Positions 56,815-64,000 of a stretch of 64,000 nt of DNA are shown piece by piece. The notes beneath the pieces are model-generated. The model worked only from the letters and a program-made list of their open reading frames with translations, was not told where the DNA came from and searched no databases. A program made the position numbers and the translations under genes. This stretch comes from JADGHX01 sp037200125 (GTDB taxonomy: Bacteria > Pseudomonadota > Gammaproteobacteria > Steroidobacterales > Steroidobacteraceae). The number at the start of each line of letters is the position of its first letter. The first letter of the stretch is position 1. Location: assembly GCA_037200125.1 (NCBI GenBank), contig JBBCGS010000006.1, forward strand, positions 496,001 to 560,000. The letters are read 5' to 3'.

Positions 56815-57183
56815 ATGTCGTGCGGATTCGATCATCGGGTAATGGCCGCGGTATGCGTGGGTGGCGCTGCAGCTGCAGACTGGAAAGAGGATGACCACTG
56901 GGCCAAACACCCGCTCGTGCCTGCGGCCACGGCAGCCGGTTGCGGCACTTTGCCGGACATCATCGAACCCGCTCTGCATCCCAACCATCGCCAGTTCTTT
57001 CACAGCGTGCTGTTTGCTGCCGGCCTGGGCTACGTGCTTTACAAGTTGTACCAGTGGGAGCCGCAGAGCAAAGGCCAAAGACTTGTGCGCGCCGTCGCGC
57101 TTGTCGGCGGCAGCGCGTATCTGATCCATTTGGCAATGGACGCATTTACGCGGAAGTCGCTGCCTCTGGTCGGCAAGCTCTGA
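56815..57183 (+). CDS. YdjM-like membrane protein (metal-dependent hydrolase family)
   Basis: This 122-residue protein has two or three membrane segments (HSVLFAAGLGYVLYKLY, VRAVALVGGSAYLIHLAMDA). PDIIEPALHPNHRQFFHSVL with conserved Asp and His, and LIHLAMDAFTRKSLPL with His and Asp, match the membrane-bound metal-dependent hydrolase group of YdjM/LexA-regulated proteins. ATG at 56815 follows AGGAGG eight bases away. It is divergent from the XRE-ImmA gene and shares its palindromic promoter, so it may belong to that module. Confidence 0.75.
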   Translation: MSCGFDHRVMAAVCVGGAAAADWKEDDHWAKHPLVPAATAAGCGTLPDIIEPALHPNHRQFFHSVLFAAGLGYVLYKLYQWEPQSKGQRLVRAVALVGGSAYLIHLAMDAFTRKSLPLVGKL

Positions 57184-57202
57184 TCCGACCAGTCAATTTG
57201 CG

Positions 57203-58174
57203 CTAGAGGGTGCGCGCAGGGTTGTCGCGTATGCGGGCATGGAGCCTGTGCGCTATCTCCTCCCGATCTGTCCGGACTGACGGCATCCGCTGTACGTGCC
57301 GCTGGACCTCCTCCGCAAGATCGCTCATTCCATCACGCTGGAGCATTCCGGCGAGGGCGAGCCACCCACGCTCCACCTCCCGTCGCGTGTGATGAAGCTG
57401 GGCCTTACCGGGCTCAGTACGAAGCCCGCCGCCCGCAAGCTCGCGCGCTACCGACTCGACCCGTTCCCGCATGAAGGTTGACTCTCCCCGCCGCGCAGCC
57501 CGGAAGATTCCGCCCTTGCGATTCTGATGATGCGAACCGCGCTCCGTCGCATTCGCCTCGACGCCGTACTCACGCAAGTATTGTGCGAAGTCTCTCCGCC
57601 ACTCCCGGAGCGTGGCCCTTCGGATATTGAGGCGATCGCCCTGCTCGCTGACCGCCTTAACCACGACGTGCACGTGCGGGTGCGCCTGGTCGGTATGCAG
57701 AGCCATCGCGTACCGATGCTGTAGCCCGAACTTCTCCACGGCGAACTTGCGCACGGCCTTGTGCAACCGATCCGGCGGCGTCCCCTTTGGCATGGAAAAT
57801 ACGAGGTTGTGGACGAGCTTCGGCGGCTTCCGGCCGGCGCCGATTGCGCGCGACGTGTGGCGGCGGATCTCGTCCACCTCCAGATCCCAGCCCTTCAGCA
57901 GTTCGCGCCCGAGCCCCTTCACGGCGAGGACTGCCCCATCGTCGGTTTCGAGATCCGCCCGCGTCTCGAGATACTCCAGATGTGCGGCCACGCCTCGAAT
58001 AGTTCGCGCACCCCCGGACACCTTGATCACAACCTCCGGGACGCCGCGGACCGTCCGCCTCGCGTGCGCCACCTCTGCCTGCGTCAGCGCGGGTCGATGG
58101 GCGGGCGCGCGTCTGCCATAGGACGCGACGTCGAGGATCGGGATGGACCGCAGATCAACGACCCGCTTCGTCAT
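57203..58174 (-). CDS. MobA-type relaxase
   Basis: This 323-residue relaxase starts at the ATG at 58174 (MTKRVVDLRS). The signature HTDQAHPHVHVVVKAVSE gives the three-His metal cluster. The N-terminal region VVIKVSGGARTIRGVAAHLE should contain the catalytic Tyr or Ser/Tyr equivalents (HLEYLETR). No conjugation ATPase or type IV secretion genes are seen, so the element would be mobilizable in trans rather than self-transmissible. It overlaps the mobC-like gene by 20 bases. Confidence 0.85.
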   Translation of the reverse strand: MTKRVVDLRSIPILDVASYGRRAPAHRPALTQAEVAHARRTVRGVPEVVIKVSGGARTIRGVAAHLEYLETRADLETDDGAVLAVKGLGRELLKGWDLEVDEIRRHTSRAIGAGRKPPKLVHNLVFSMPKGTPPDRLHKAVRKFAVEKFGLQHRYAMALHTDQAHPHVHVVVKAVSEQGDRLNIRRATLREWRRDFAQYLREYGVEANATERGSHHQNRKGGIFRAARRGESTFMRERVESVARELAGGGLRTEPGKAQLHHTRREVERGWLALAGMLQRDGMSDLAEEVQRHVQRMPSVRTDREEIAHRLHARIRDNPARTL

Positions 58175-58709
58175 GACGGCTCTCCCAGGCCCGAACATTA
58201 GCCAGCATCAGGGCCTTCACATGATCACGCAGACCTTCCAGGGCGCGGAGGATCGCCCGCATGTCACCCACCGAAGGACCGCTGCCCGTCCCGCTCTGAT
58301 CGGCAACCCTCGCAACATGGCTGAGCGAGCGGCCGATCAGTCCCAGCGCAGCGACTGCTCGCTTGAGTTCGGCCAGCTCGCGATCCGGAAGCGGACTCAT
58401 CGCATGGAGGTGTGCACGCAACAGCATTGAGGCATACGTCGCTGCCGCGAGCCCGCGTCCATTCGCTCGCTCTTGTAGCAGCAGGTGATCCTCGGGTCGC
58501 AGCCGAACGCACAACCGCGTGCCTCGCGAGATCTGCTGAACAGGCACGGTGACTGCCGACTGCGTGACCCCGACGTGCTGAAGCAGCGCCATCTCCACCA
58601 GCTTCTGCAGGAGTGCAGAGTCCGTGAGATTCCGTGACTGCGCGAGCGCGTGCAGGCTCGCCTTCGTCTCCGGCGGCACACGAAAAGCGATGAGAGGATT
58701 CGCAGCCAT
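58155..58709 (-). CDS. MobC-like relaxosome accessory protein
   Basis: This 184-residue protein has a ribbon-helix-helix-like start (LIAFRVPPETKASLHALAQS) followed by RLRPEDHLLLQERANGRGLA and a helical C-terminal part, the layout of mobilization accessory proteins that bind oriT beside the relaxase. The stop overlaps the relaxase start by 20 bases, so both come from one transcript. Its exact family is uncertain. Confidence 0.65.
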   Translation of the reverse strand: MAANPLIAFRVPPETKASLHALAQSRNLTDSALLQKLVEMALLQHVGVTQSAVTVPVQQISRGTRLCVRLRPEDHLLLQERANGRGLAAATYASMLLRAHLHAMSPLPDRELAELKRAVAALGLIGRSLSHVARVADQSGTGSGPSVGDMRAILRALEGLRDHVKALMLANVRAWESRHDEAGR

Positions 58710-59188
58710 TGACGCGCAGTGTTAAACACGAGTCGCCGCTAGGCCATCCTGCGAATCTGTCGAGTTAGCCCACAAATAGGTGTTGCATGCTCTGCGCGAA
58801 CGTCGAACAGCGAGCATCACCGCGTCGGCCCTCGGTTCCGGAGACCCGACGGATTCGGCAGATCTCAACGACCTCGCCCCCCCTGCGCTTGACCCACTTT
58901 CGCCCGCACGCCTCTCCCGCACCGTCACCACTCCCACAGGCGACAACGGCGTGACCCCACGGCAGCCCCTCCCTCGCCGGCGCAGAGTTCTTCCGCGAGA
59001 AAGCAGCCCCGGCATGGCACCGGCGTGCTGACCGCGCTCGAACACCTCGACCCACCACCGTTCCGCGCGTTGCGCTCAGATCACATCTCCCACTAGTGGA
59101 GAGCAAGTGACAGTGGTCCTGAAAGCCCAACGTCCGCGCCGGTGTAACGAACCGACGCGGACGATGGAAAGACGAGTCTCGCGCAACG
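58710..59188. other. noncoding region upstream of mobilization genes, oriT candidate
   Basis: This stretch lies directly upstream of mobC and mobA and has no convincing gene. It includes an AT-richer part near 58760 and a run of GC-rich direct repeats later. By position it is the likely oriT, but no nick-site sequence can be assigned by eye. Confidence 0.35.
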
Positions 59189-59599
59189 TTACGCAACGGC
59201 GGCCGAGACGCCGAACACCGTGACGCTCTCGTACTCGACCACCCGCCACTGGTGACGATGCGTCAGCTCGTCAGTGTCGACGTTCCACTCGAACTCCCCT
59301 CGCGACCCCTCGGCCGTCGCCCACTCCGGGAACCGCAAATCCAGTGTCTCGTGGAAGAAGACCGTCACGTCTTGCTGGATGCCGCAAGAGATTCCGCGCC
59401 GGACGACACGCCCCGACGCGTCGTGAAACGTCACCGGCTTCTCCCGACGGCAGCCACACTGTCCGGCGTACTCGAACCGAACCAACACCACCCCTGCGTC
59501 CCTGAGCTGAGCGAGAGCCTCGGGCAGACACCGCGCTCCCGGCTGATCGATCGCTCCCGAACGGCCCGCGCTCTGTGAACCTGCATCCGTGTACATCAT
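59189..59599 (-). CDS. DUF6878-like protein
   Basis: This 136-residue protein resembles DUF6878, a family mostly in mobile or conjugative elements of proteobacteria. The segments are LPEALAQLRDAGVVLVRFEY near the N-terminus and DLRFPEWATAEGSRGEFEWN, then HQWRVVEYESVTVFGV at the end. A Cys-rich loop AGQCGCRREKPV is unusual. GGAG precedes the first ATG at 59599. Its location upstream of mobC supports mobile-element origin. Confidence 0.6.
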   Translation of the reverse strand: MMYTDAGSQSAGRSGAIDQPGARCLPEALAQLRDAGVVLVRFEYAGQCGCRREKPVTFHDASGRVVRRGISCGIQQDVTVFFHETLDLRFPEWATAEGSRGEFEWNVDTDELTHRHQWRVVEYESVTVFGVSAAVA

Positions 59600-59932
59600 G
59601 GTCGTGCTCCGCGTTAAACCTGGGCGGATTGCCCGCGTCCCGCGGGTCACGCCGCAAGCGAAGCCGTCCAGAGCGGAAGCCGGCCGTCCTCGGCCGGGCG
59701 CGCGCGTCCTCGCGCGACTCTGGACGGGGAAGCGCGGCGTGTTAGGTTCGGAGCGCAGGCAATGTCGCCTCTTCGAGACGACTCCACGGAAGGCTGGAGT
59801 CCTGCAATGGCCTGCTCCGCACCCAGCGTAAACGTCGTCGAGACTTCAGCCGCAGCGAGATCCGCACGTCCACTCGCAGAACCCGGCGTGAACCGAGCCG
59901 CCCTACGGAAACCCTGCGAAAGCAGGTAAGAT
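59600..59932. other. gene-free spacer
   Basis: No convincing gene, RNA or repeat was recognised between the DUF6878-like gene and the AbiEii module. The right part should hold the promoter of the latter. Confidence 0.4.
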
Positions 59933-59938
59933 TTGGCC

Positions 59939-60217
59939 ATGGACCTGGCACCGCTCGCCCGCAAATACATCTGGTGGCAACCGCCGGAACGCACTCTTCG
60001 AGATCGCCATCGGTTGCTCGCTCAAGTCATGGATATCGGCACTCACTCTGACGTGGAAGCATTGCGTGCCGCGCTAGGCGACGAAGAGTTCAAGCACGCA
60101 CTCCGACAGGCCCGGGCGGGAGAGTTCTCTGCACGCTCATGGCACTACTGGCACCTGGTTCTCGGAATGGCCAAGCCTCATGCCGTCCCGCCGCTGCCTA
60201 TAAGGAAGCTTTCGTGA
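59939..60217 (+). CDS. antitoxin-like partner of AbiEii-type toxin
   Basis: This 92-residue protein begins MDLAPLARKYIWWQPPERTL with RDRHRLLAQVMDIGTHSDVE, and FKHALRQARAGEFSARSWHY in the second half. This pattern recurs as a small gene directly before AbiEii/AbiGii-type nucleotidyltransferases. The ATG at 59939 is used; 59933 ATG is two codons earlier. The stop codon overlaps the toxin GTG by three bases, implying tight coupling of antitoxin and toxin translation. Confidence 0.7.
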   Translation: MDLAPLARKYIWWQPPERTLRDRHRLLAQVMDIGTHSDVEALRAALGDEEFKHALRQARAGEFSARSWHYWHLVLGMAKPHAVPPLPIRKLS

Positions 60218-60876
60218 ATGGCTTCCCGCGGCTCGACATCCTTCCAGCCGCGCAGCGCGCCTTATGGCCACAGCTAGCGGACGTTAGTCGACACTCCTTC
60301 GTGTTGTACGGCGGCACGGCCGTCGCGCTGTATCTCGGGCATCGCGAGTCTGTCGACTTCGATTTCTTCACGAATCTGCCCTTCCAGCCCGACGACCTGA
60401 TCGGCAATTACCGCTTCTTGCGCGAAGTTGAGGTTCTCCAGTCGCAGCCAAACACCCTCACCGTCATCACTGCCGGACGCGAGACCGGCGGCGTCAAGAT
60501 CTCGTTCTTCGGCGGACTCAGGTTTGGCCGGCTGGCACAGCCACGAAGTACGCCAGACGGAGTGATGAATGTGGCCTCACTTGAGGACCTTCTGGCTCAC
60601 AAACTCAAGACCGTTCTGCAGCGGGTCGAAACCAAGGACTACGTGGACGTCGACGCGCTCCTCCGGAACGGACTCAGCTTGTCCGCTGGATTGGCCGGTG
60701 CACAGCTGCTCTTTCCGGCGTTCGCCCCGCAGGAATGCCTGAAATCGTTGACCTGGTTCGAGGACGAGGCACTGAGTGACCTGCCGCGCGATCTGGAGGA
60801 ACGGCTCTTGAGCGCGGTGAAGAAAGTGCGGTCCGTTCCCACCGTCTCTCTTGCTTCCAGTCGGCTGAGTGACTAA
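60214..60876 (+). CDS. AbiEii/AbiGii-type nucleotidyltransferase toxin
   Basis: This 220-residue protein has the nucleotidyltransferase core VLYGGTAVALYLGHRESVDF with DFDFF (the GG[T]A...DxD motif), followed by VASLEDLLAHKLKTVLQRVE and KDYVDVDALLRNGLSL. The family modifies tRNA or other RNA and blocks growth when free of its antitoxin; some members give phage resistance. GTG at 60214 lies inside the upstream stop overlap. With the preceding gene it forms a type IV-like pair. Confidence 0.85.
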   Translation: MNGFPRLDILPAAQRALWPQLADVSRHSFVLYGGTAVALYLGHRESVDFDFFTNLPFQPDDLIGNYRFLREVEVLQSQPNTLTVITAGRETGGVKISFFGGLRFGRLAQPRSTPDGVMNVASLEDLLAHKLKTVLQRVETKDYVDVDALLRNGLSLSAGLAGAQLLFPAFAPQECLKSLTWFEDEALSDLPRDLEERLLSAVKKVRSVPTVSLASSRLSD

Positions 60877-60984
60877 CGGCGAACGCTTCCAGCGCCTCAC
60901 GCTTCGGATCATCTCAGGCAGATACTCACGCCGCGCATCCGCTCCCGATTCGACGCCGCTCGCGCGTTTCCGGACGACGCGGCG

Positions 60985-61713
60985 CTACTCGGCTGGCGGC
61001 TGAGCGCCTTTTGCTTTCTTGCTGCCGAACGCGACCTGGTGGTTCTCCCCCACGCTCTCATCAAAGTATTCGGTGGCGCGAATCAGATCCGACCATCGCG
61101 CGTATCCGTAATTCTTCGAGCTGAGGGATGAATGGTTCGAGATGTAGTGGCCGATCCGCCCCATCGTTGCAAACCCAGTCTCGTCCTTCATACTTTCAAC
61201 GGCCGCGCGCAGCACGTTCAGCAGCTCCGAGTCTCCGCGCAGCTCGTTCCTCGTCTTTCGCGTCGTCCGTGAGGTCGCCGGACTCTCCGCGGAGGGTTCC
61301 TTGAAGTCGTCGGTGTGAATGAATTCCGAACAGGCTTTCACGAAAGGCTCCGGCGTCTTGCTCTCGCCGAAGCCGATCACCGTCTTTCCCTTGGACAGGA
61401 GCTTGATCACCAGCGGCGTGAAGTCGCTGTCGCTGGTCACCAGCGCAAAGCAGTCGACCTTCTCCGTGTACAGCAGATCCATCGCGTCAATCGCCATGCA
61501 CATGTCGAGCGCGTTCTTTCCTTTGGTGAAGGAGAACTGCTGGATCGGCTGGATGGCGAAAGGATGCAACCTGGCTTCCCATCCCGCCTGATTCTTCCAG
61601 TTGCCGTATGCGCGACGGATGTTGATGGTGCCTTTCGCGGCAAGCTCGCCCAGGATGCCGTCGATGGAGTCGGGCTTCGCGTTCTCGCAGTCGATGAGGA
61701 GAGCAATGTGCAT
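60985..61713 (-). CDS. NYN-domain nuclease with OST-HTH/LOTUS tail
   Basis: This 242-residue protein has an NYN (PIN-like) RNase at residues 1-145: MHIALLIDCENAKPDSIDGI, then MCMAIDAMDLLYTEKVDCFA and VTSDSDFTPLVIKLLSKGKT, with the expected Asp cluster. The C-terminal OST-HTH/LOTUS-like domain follows (LRAAVESMKDETGFATMGRI, GHYISNHSSLSSKNYGYARW). Such proteins may act in RNA turnover or in defence; the operon gives no partner. ATG at 61713. Confidence 0.85.
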   Translation of the reverse strand: MHIALLIDCENAKPDSIDGILGELAAKGTINIRRAYGNWKNQAGWEARLHPFAIQPIQQFSFTKGKNALDMCMAIDAMDLLYTEKVDCFALVTSDSDFTPLVIKLLSKGKTVIGFGESKTPEPFVKACSEFIHTDDFKEPSAESPATSRTTRKTRNELRGDSELLNVLRAAVESMKDETGFATMGRIGHYISNHSSLSSKNYGYARWSDLIRATEYFDESVGENHQVAFGSKKAKGAQPPAE

Positions 61714-61941
61714 AGAGCATGGCCTCGATTCTTGTGTTTCGAGCGATAAGGCCACACGCACCGGCAACACCCGATCGAATCAGATTGGCTTGGACGGCTG
61801 TGAAGCCGGACCGGCACTGAAGGGCCGTATTGGAGAACGGAATACAAATTATGTTTTATTTTATTGACTTCATCCCTGTAAAATATAAACTAAGTTATAT
61901 ATATTATCCTTAAATTTGGCAGAATATAAAACCGGCTTTAT
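61714..61941 (+). promoter_or_regulatory. AT-rich hipA promoter region with palindrome
   Basis: This spacer is far richer in A and T than its surroundings near 61850-61930. ATATAAA (61924-61930) and TTTATAT (61937-61943) form an inverted repeat around ACCGGC that overlaps the hipA start codon at 61942. It would suit an XRE-type repressor. A second TATAAACTAAGTTATATA segment near 61885 is less perfect. Confidence 0.5.
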
Positions 61942-63180
61942 ATGGCTCACACGCTCTGGGGCAAAGTCTACTTCAAGGACATCTACGCGGGACGGCTCCA
62001 GGAAGAGCCCGGCGGGCGGTGCGTGTTTACTTACGATCCCACGTACCTTGCGAGCGAGCAACCCGCCGCCATTGCCCACACACTGCCACTACGAGCTGAA
62101 CCCTATGTCTCCGAACGCGGGCTACATCCCTTCTTCGATAATCTCGTGGCGGAAGGGTGGTTTCGCAACGCGCAGGCGCGCGCGCTCGGCATAGACCCCG
62201 GCAGCCGCTTCGCGCTGCTGCTTGGTTTCGGCCATGACCTCGCCGGGGCAGTTTCTGTGGAGGACCCGGAGCCCGCCGCGCGCAAAAACCTCGACCACGC
62301 CGACGAGGCGACGATTGCCGCCCTGCTCGGCAGGGCTTCTCTCTCCGGCATCCAGCGGAAATTGCTCGTCGTCCAGGACGGAAAGAGTTACCGCCCGGTC
62401 GGGCCGGATGAGCTCAGCACCCACATCGCAAAACTTCCTTCCGGCAACCTGACGAACCTGCTGGAGCTGGAATACCTGACCACGCAGGCCGTGCATGCGC
62501 TCCTGCCGGGTGAAGACGTCGTGGATATGGAGATCGCTCATCTCCCATCGGTCAAGGAAGATGCACTCATCATTCCGCGCTTTGACCGCACACGCGCCGG
62601 CAAACGAATTCACTTCGAGGAATTCAACCAGCTGCTCGGCAAATACTCCGGCGATGACAAATACGACGGCGCGTATGAGGACATGGGGCAATTCATCCTG
62701 CGCACACCGTCCTGCATTCCCGCAGAAGCGGATCGCCTGTTGCGCCGGATTCTGGCGTGCCTGCTGGTCGGCAACACGGATGCCCATTTCAAGAACTTCG
62801 CGATGTTCCACGCGCGCGACGGGCTCCGCCTGACGCCTGCTTACGACCTGGTTGCCTCCTCCTTCTACCCGGAGTTCCAGTCGATTGCCCTGAATGTCGC
62901 GGGAGCGCGCAATCTCGCCATCGGAGCGCTGCAGGCAAGACATCTTTTGCGCATGGCGGGCGGCTTCGGCGTCAGCGATGACGCCCTCGTGAGCGCGATG
63001 GCACAGCTCGGCAAACGGCTGCCGCGCGCGCTGGAGGCGCTGGAGAAATCCAGCGTCGGCCCGGCGGCCTTGCGCAAAACCTTGCAGAAGAGAATGGAGA
63101 AAAGATGGAACGGCAGTTTCGCATCAACTGGCCCGCGATCGTCGAAGAGGCGAAGCAAAGACGGAAAAGCCAAAAGCTGA
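61942..63180 (+). CDS. hipA: HipA-type serine/threonine kinase toxin
   Basis: This 412-residue protein has the HipA fold. N-subdomain opening AHTLWGKVYFKDIYAGRLQE is typical, followed by SLSGIQRKLLVV, then LELEYLTTQAVHALLPGEDV. Catalytic and metal motifs are VGNTDAHFKNFAMFHARDGL and TPAYDLVASSFYP. HipA enzymes phosphorylate tRNA synthetases to slow growth. The order is unusual in that hipA precedes hipB; the C-terminal tail overlaps hipB by 76 bases and is basic. The promoter is AT-rich with a palindrome at the start codon. Confidence 0.92.
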   Translation: MAHTLWGKVYFKDIYAGRLQEEPGGRCVFTYDPTYLASEQPAAIAHTLPLRAEPYVSERGLHPFFDNLVAEGWFRNAQARALGIDPGSRFALLLGFGHDLAGAVSVEDPEPAARKNLDHADEATIAALLGRASLSGIQRKLLVVQDGKSYRPVGPDELSTHIAKLPSGNLTNLLELEYLTTQAVHALLPGEDVVDMEIAHLPSVKEDALIIPRFDRTRAGKRIHFEEFNQLLGKYSGDDKYDGAYEDMGQFILRTPSCIPAEADRLLRRILACLLVGNTDAHFKNFAMFHARDGLRLTPAYDLVASSFYPEFQSIALNVAGARNLAIGALQARHLLRMAGGFGVSDDALVSAMAQLGKRLPRALEALEKSSVGPAALRKTLQKRMEKRWNGSFASTGPRSSKRRSKDGKAKS

Positions 63181-63566
63181 CGCAGCAGCGGCTTGCCGAG
63201 TTGGCAGGCGTCAGCACGCCGACCATCTCCCGCTTCGAGAGCGGCGAGAAGGACATTCAATTGTCCAGCGTCACGAACATCCTCGGCGTGCTCGGCATGC
63301 TCGATGAGCGGGTGCTCGTTTTTCCGGAACCCGAGCCGCGATCGAATGGGGAGTCCGTCCTGTTCAGGGGAAGGGACGGCGATCTCATTGTCCGGTGCGC
63401 CATCAGCCGCCAAGCACTGGAGGATCATTTCAACGGCGACAACAAGGATATGCTGAAAGTCTTCAAGGCCAACCGCGAGCGCATCGAATACGAAGCCCGC
63501 CGCAAGTACCTGGCAGGACGCCTGGAATCCGATCTGTCGGTGCTGATCAGGACGGAGGATTTATAG
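63105..63566 (+). CDS. hipB: HipB-like XRE antitoxin with DUF1488-like tail
   Basis: This 153-residue protein has an XRE HTH at residues 18-75 (KSQKLTQQRLAELAGVSTPT, ISRFESGEKDIQLSSVTNIL). The C-terminal part VLFRGRDGDLIVRCAISRQA followed by LEDHFNGDNKDMLKVFKANR resembles DUF1488 proteins. It overlaps the end of hipA, so translation is coupled in the reversed toxin-first order. It should bind the palindrome upstream of hipA. Confidence 0.85.
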   Translation: MERQFRINWPAIVEEAKQRRKSQKLTQQRLAELAGVSTPTISRFESGEKDIQLSSVTNILGVLGMLDERVLVFPEPEPRSNGESVLFRGRDGDLIVRCAISRQALEDHFNGDNKDMLKVFKANRERIEYEARRKYLAGRLESDLSVLIRTEDL

Positions 63567-63649
63567 GCCCGCGCTATCGCTTCAGGGCCGCGCGGAAACG
63601 CGCGAGGCGCGAATTCGAGGTCGACTCTACAGAGTCTTCTAAACCGCGG

Positions 63650-63827
63650 ACTGGATGAAGCAGGCCGAGCGCTCTTTGCGCGATGGACAACCAGCCAAGC
63701 GCCACAAGTCCGGCGACGTGACGACGGACTACAGCGTCGCGGAGTTGGCGACCTGCTCGAAGCCGCGAACAAGGTCGTGCGGTCTCGCGAGAGTCCCGCG
63801 CTGACCGTGATTCGGATCGCGGCGTAG
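63650..63827 (+). pseudogene. tyrosine integrase 3'-end remnant, right copy
   Basis: The piece reads MKQAERSLRDGQPAKRHKSG, DVTTDYSVAEL, then after one-base loss DLLEAANKVV and ALTVIRIAA with stop TAG at 63825-63827, which is the natural integrase end. The left copy at 50735-50888 shares the GDVTTDYSVAEL part, but its end is different. Spacer sequence 63567-63649 and the remainder of the window to 64000 show no certain gene. Confidence 0.7.
63701..63740. repeat. 40-bp direct repeat, right copy
   Basis: This is identical to 50770-50809 in sequence and orientation, and is followed by divergence after one base. It bounds the island on the right. Confidence 0.9.
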
Positions 63828-64000
63828 AGGAACAGCGGATGCAGATTGTCCAGCCGACCGGCAGGAGACTGGCTCGGGCCTCGACCGTCGCCTTGCGAAT
63901 GCGGCTCTCGACCTGCGCTGGCTCCGTGCGCGGCGATCCCGAGCGGCGTTTCGCGAGTCGTTCGGACCGTCCCGCAAATCTCCCGCAGAAAAGCGAGAGC

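Noticed and set aside
63729..63977. Minus-strand frame at the right edge of the window
   Set aside because: It is opposite the integrase remnant, Arg/Ser-rich and without a ribosome site.

Overview
The window looks like a stretch of a high-GC gammaproteobacterial chromosome. The signs are a cytochrome bo oxidase operon joined to SURF1 and a RegB/RegA two-component pair, large TonB-dependent receptors, a PhaR-type regulator, EAL/HDOD signalling and a Ku/LigD repair pair. A Steroidobacteraceae or Xanthomonadales-like host is my inference from overall gene style; nothing here proves it.

Left accessory edge (1-3086): a truncated IS3-family element, a short gene it appears to interrupt, a 151-residue DNA-binding-like protein, and a P4-type integrase pseudogene (three frameshifts, one nonsense codon) directly downstream of an intact tRNA-Asp. 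This is the classic boundary of an old genomic island that continues to the left of the window.

Core-like region (3087-45300): a fumarylacetoacetate hydrolase-family enzyme, inorganic pyrophosphatase, a periplasmic gamma-glutamyltransferase and a prolyl oligopeptidase, followed by small envelope proteins, WbuC, a DUF1615 lipoprotein, a DksA-type zinc-finger protein and a cupin. Then come a HAD phosphatase, polysaccharide deacetylase, EAL/HDOD protein, AraC regulators and PhaR. The main metabolic unit is cyoABCD-surf1-regBA (22418-29031), a terminal quinol oxidase with an assembly factor and a redox-sensing regulator in one tightly packed operon. Two TonB receptors follow, one with a small His/Cys-rich partner. 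A ligD-ku-(MerR+TPR) operon for non-homologous end joining lies at 37795-42362.

Right accessory region (45300-64000): two DUF4143 ATPases, each preceded by a different inverted repeat just before its GTG start, flank a rhomboid protease with extra N- and C-terminal domains. From 50.7 to 63.8 kb lies an island bounded by a perfect 40-bp direct repeat that sits inside two integrase 3'-end remnants; a tRNA-Val 3' half adjoins the left one. It carries mobilization genes (MobA-like relaxase, MobC-like accessory protein, a DUF6878-like protein), several toxin-antitoxin or defence-type modules (PIN with XRE-ImmA, AbiEii pair, HipA/HipB, NYN nuclease), and a five-gene operon (55004 down to 51346) with a trypsin-like peptidase, an MltR-family protein, a DUF5677 protein and two unknowns. 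That operon is my best candidate for an undescribed system.

The window is also rich in small repeats and palindromes. These include 9-bp and 19-bp tandem repeats before a cupin gene, a 36-bp coding minisatellite inside SURF1, related hairpins at convergent gene ends, and near-perfect operators at the cyo, phaR and XRE-ImmA promoters.
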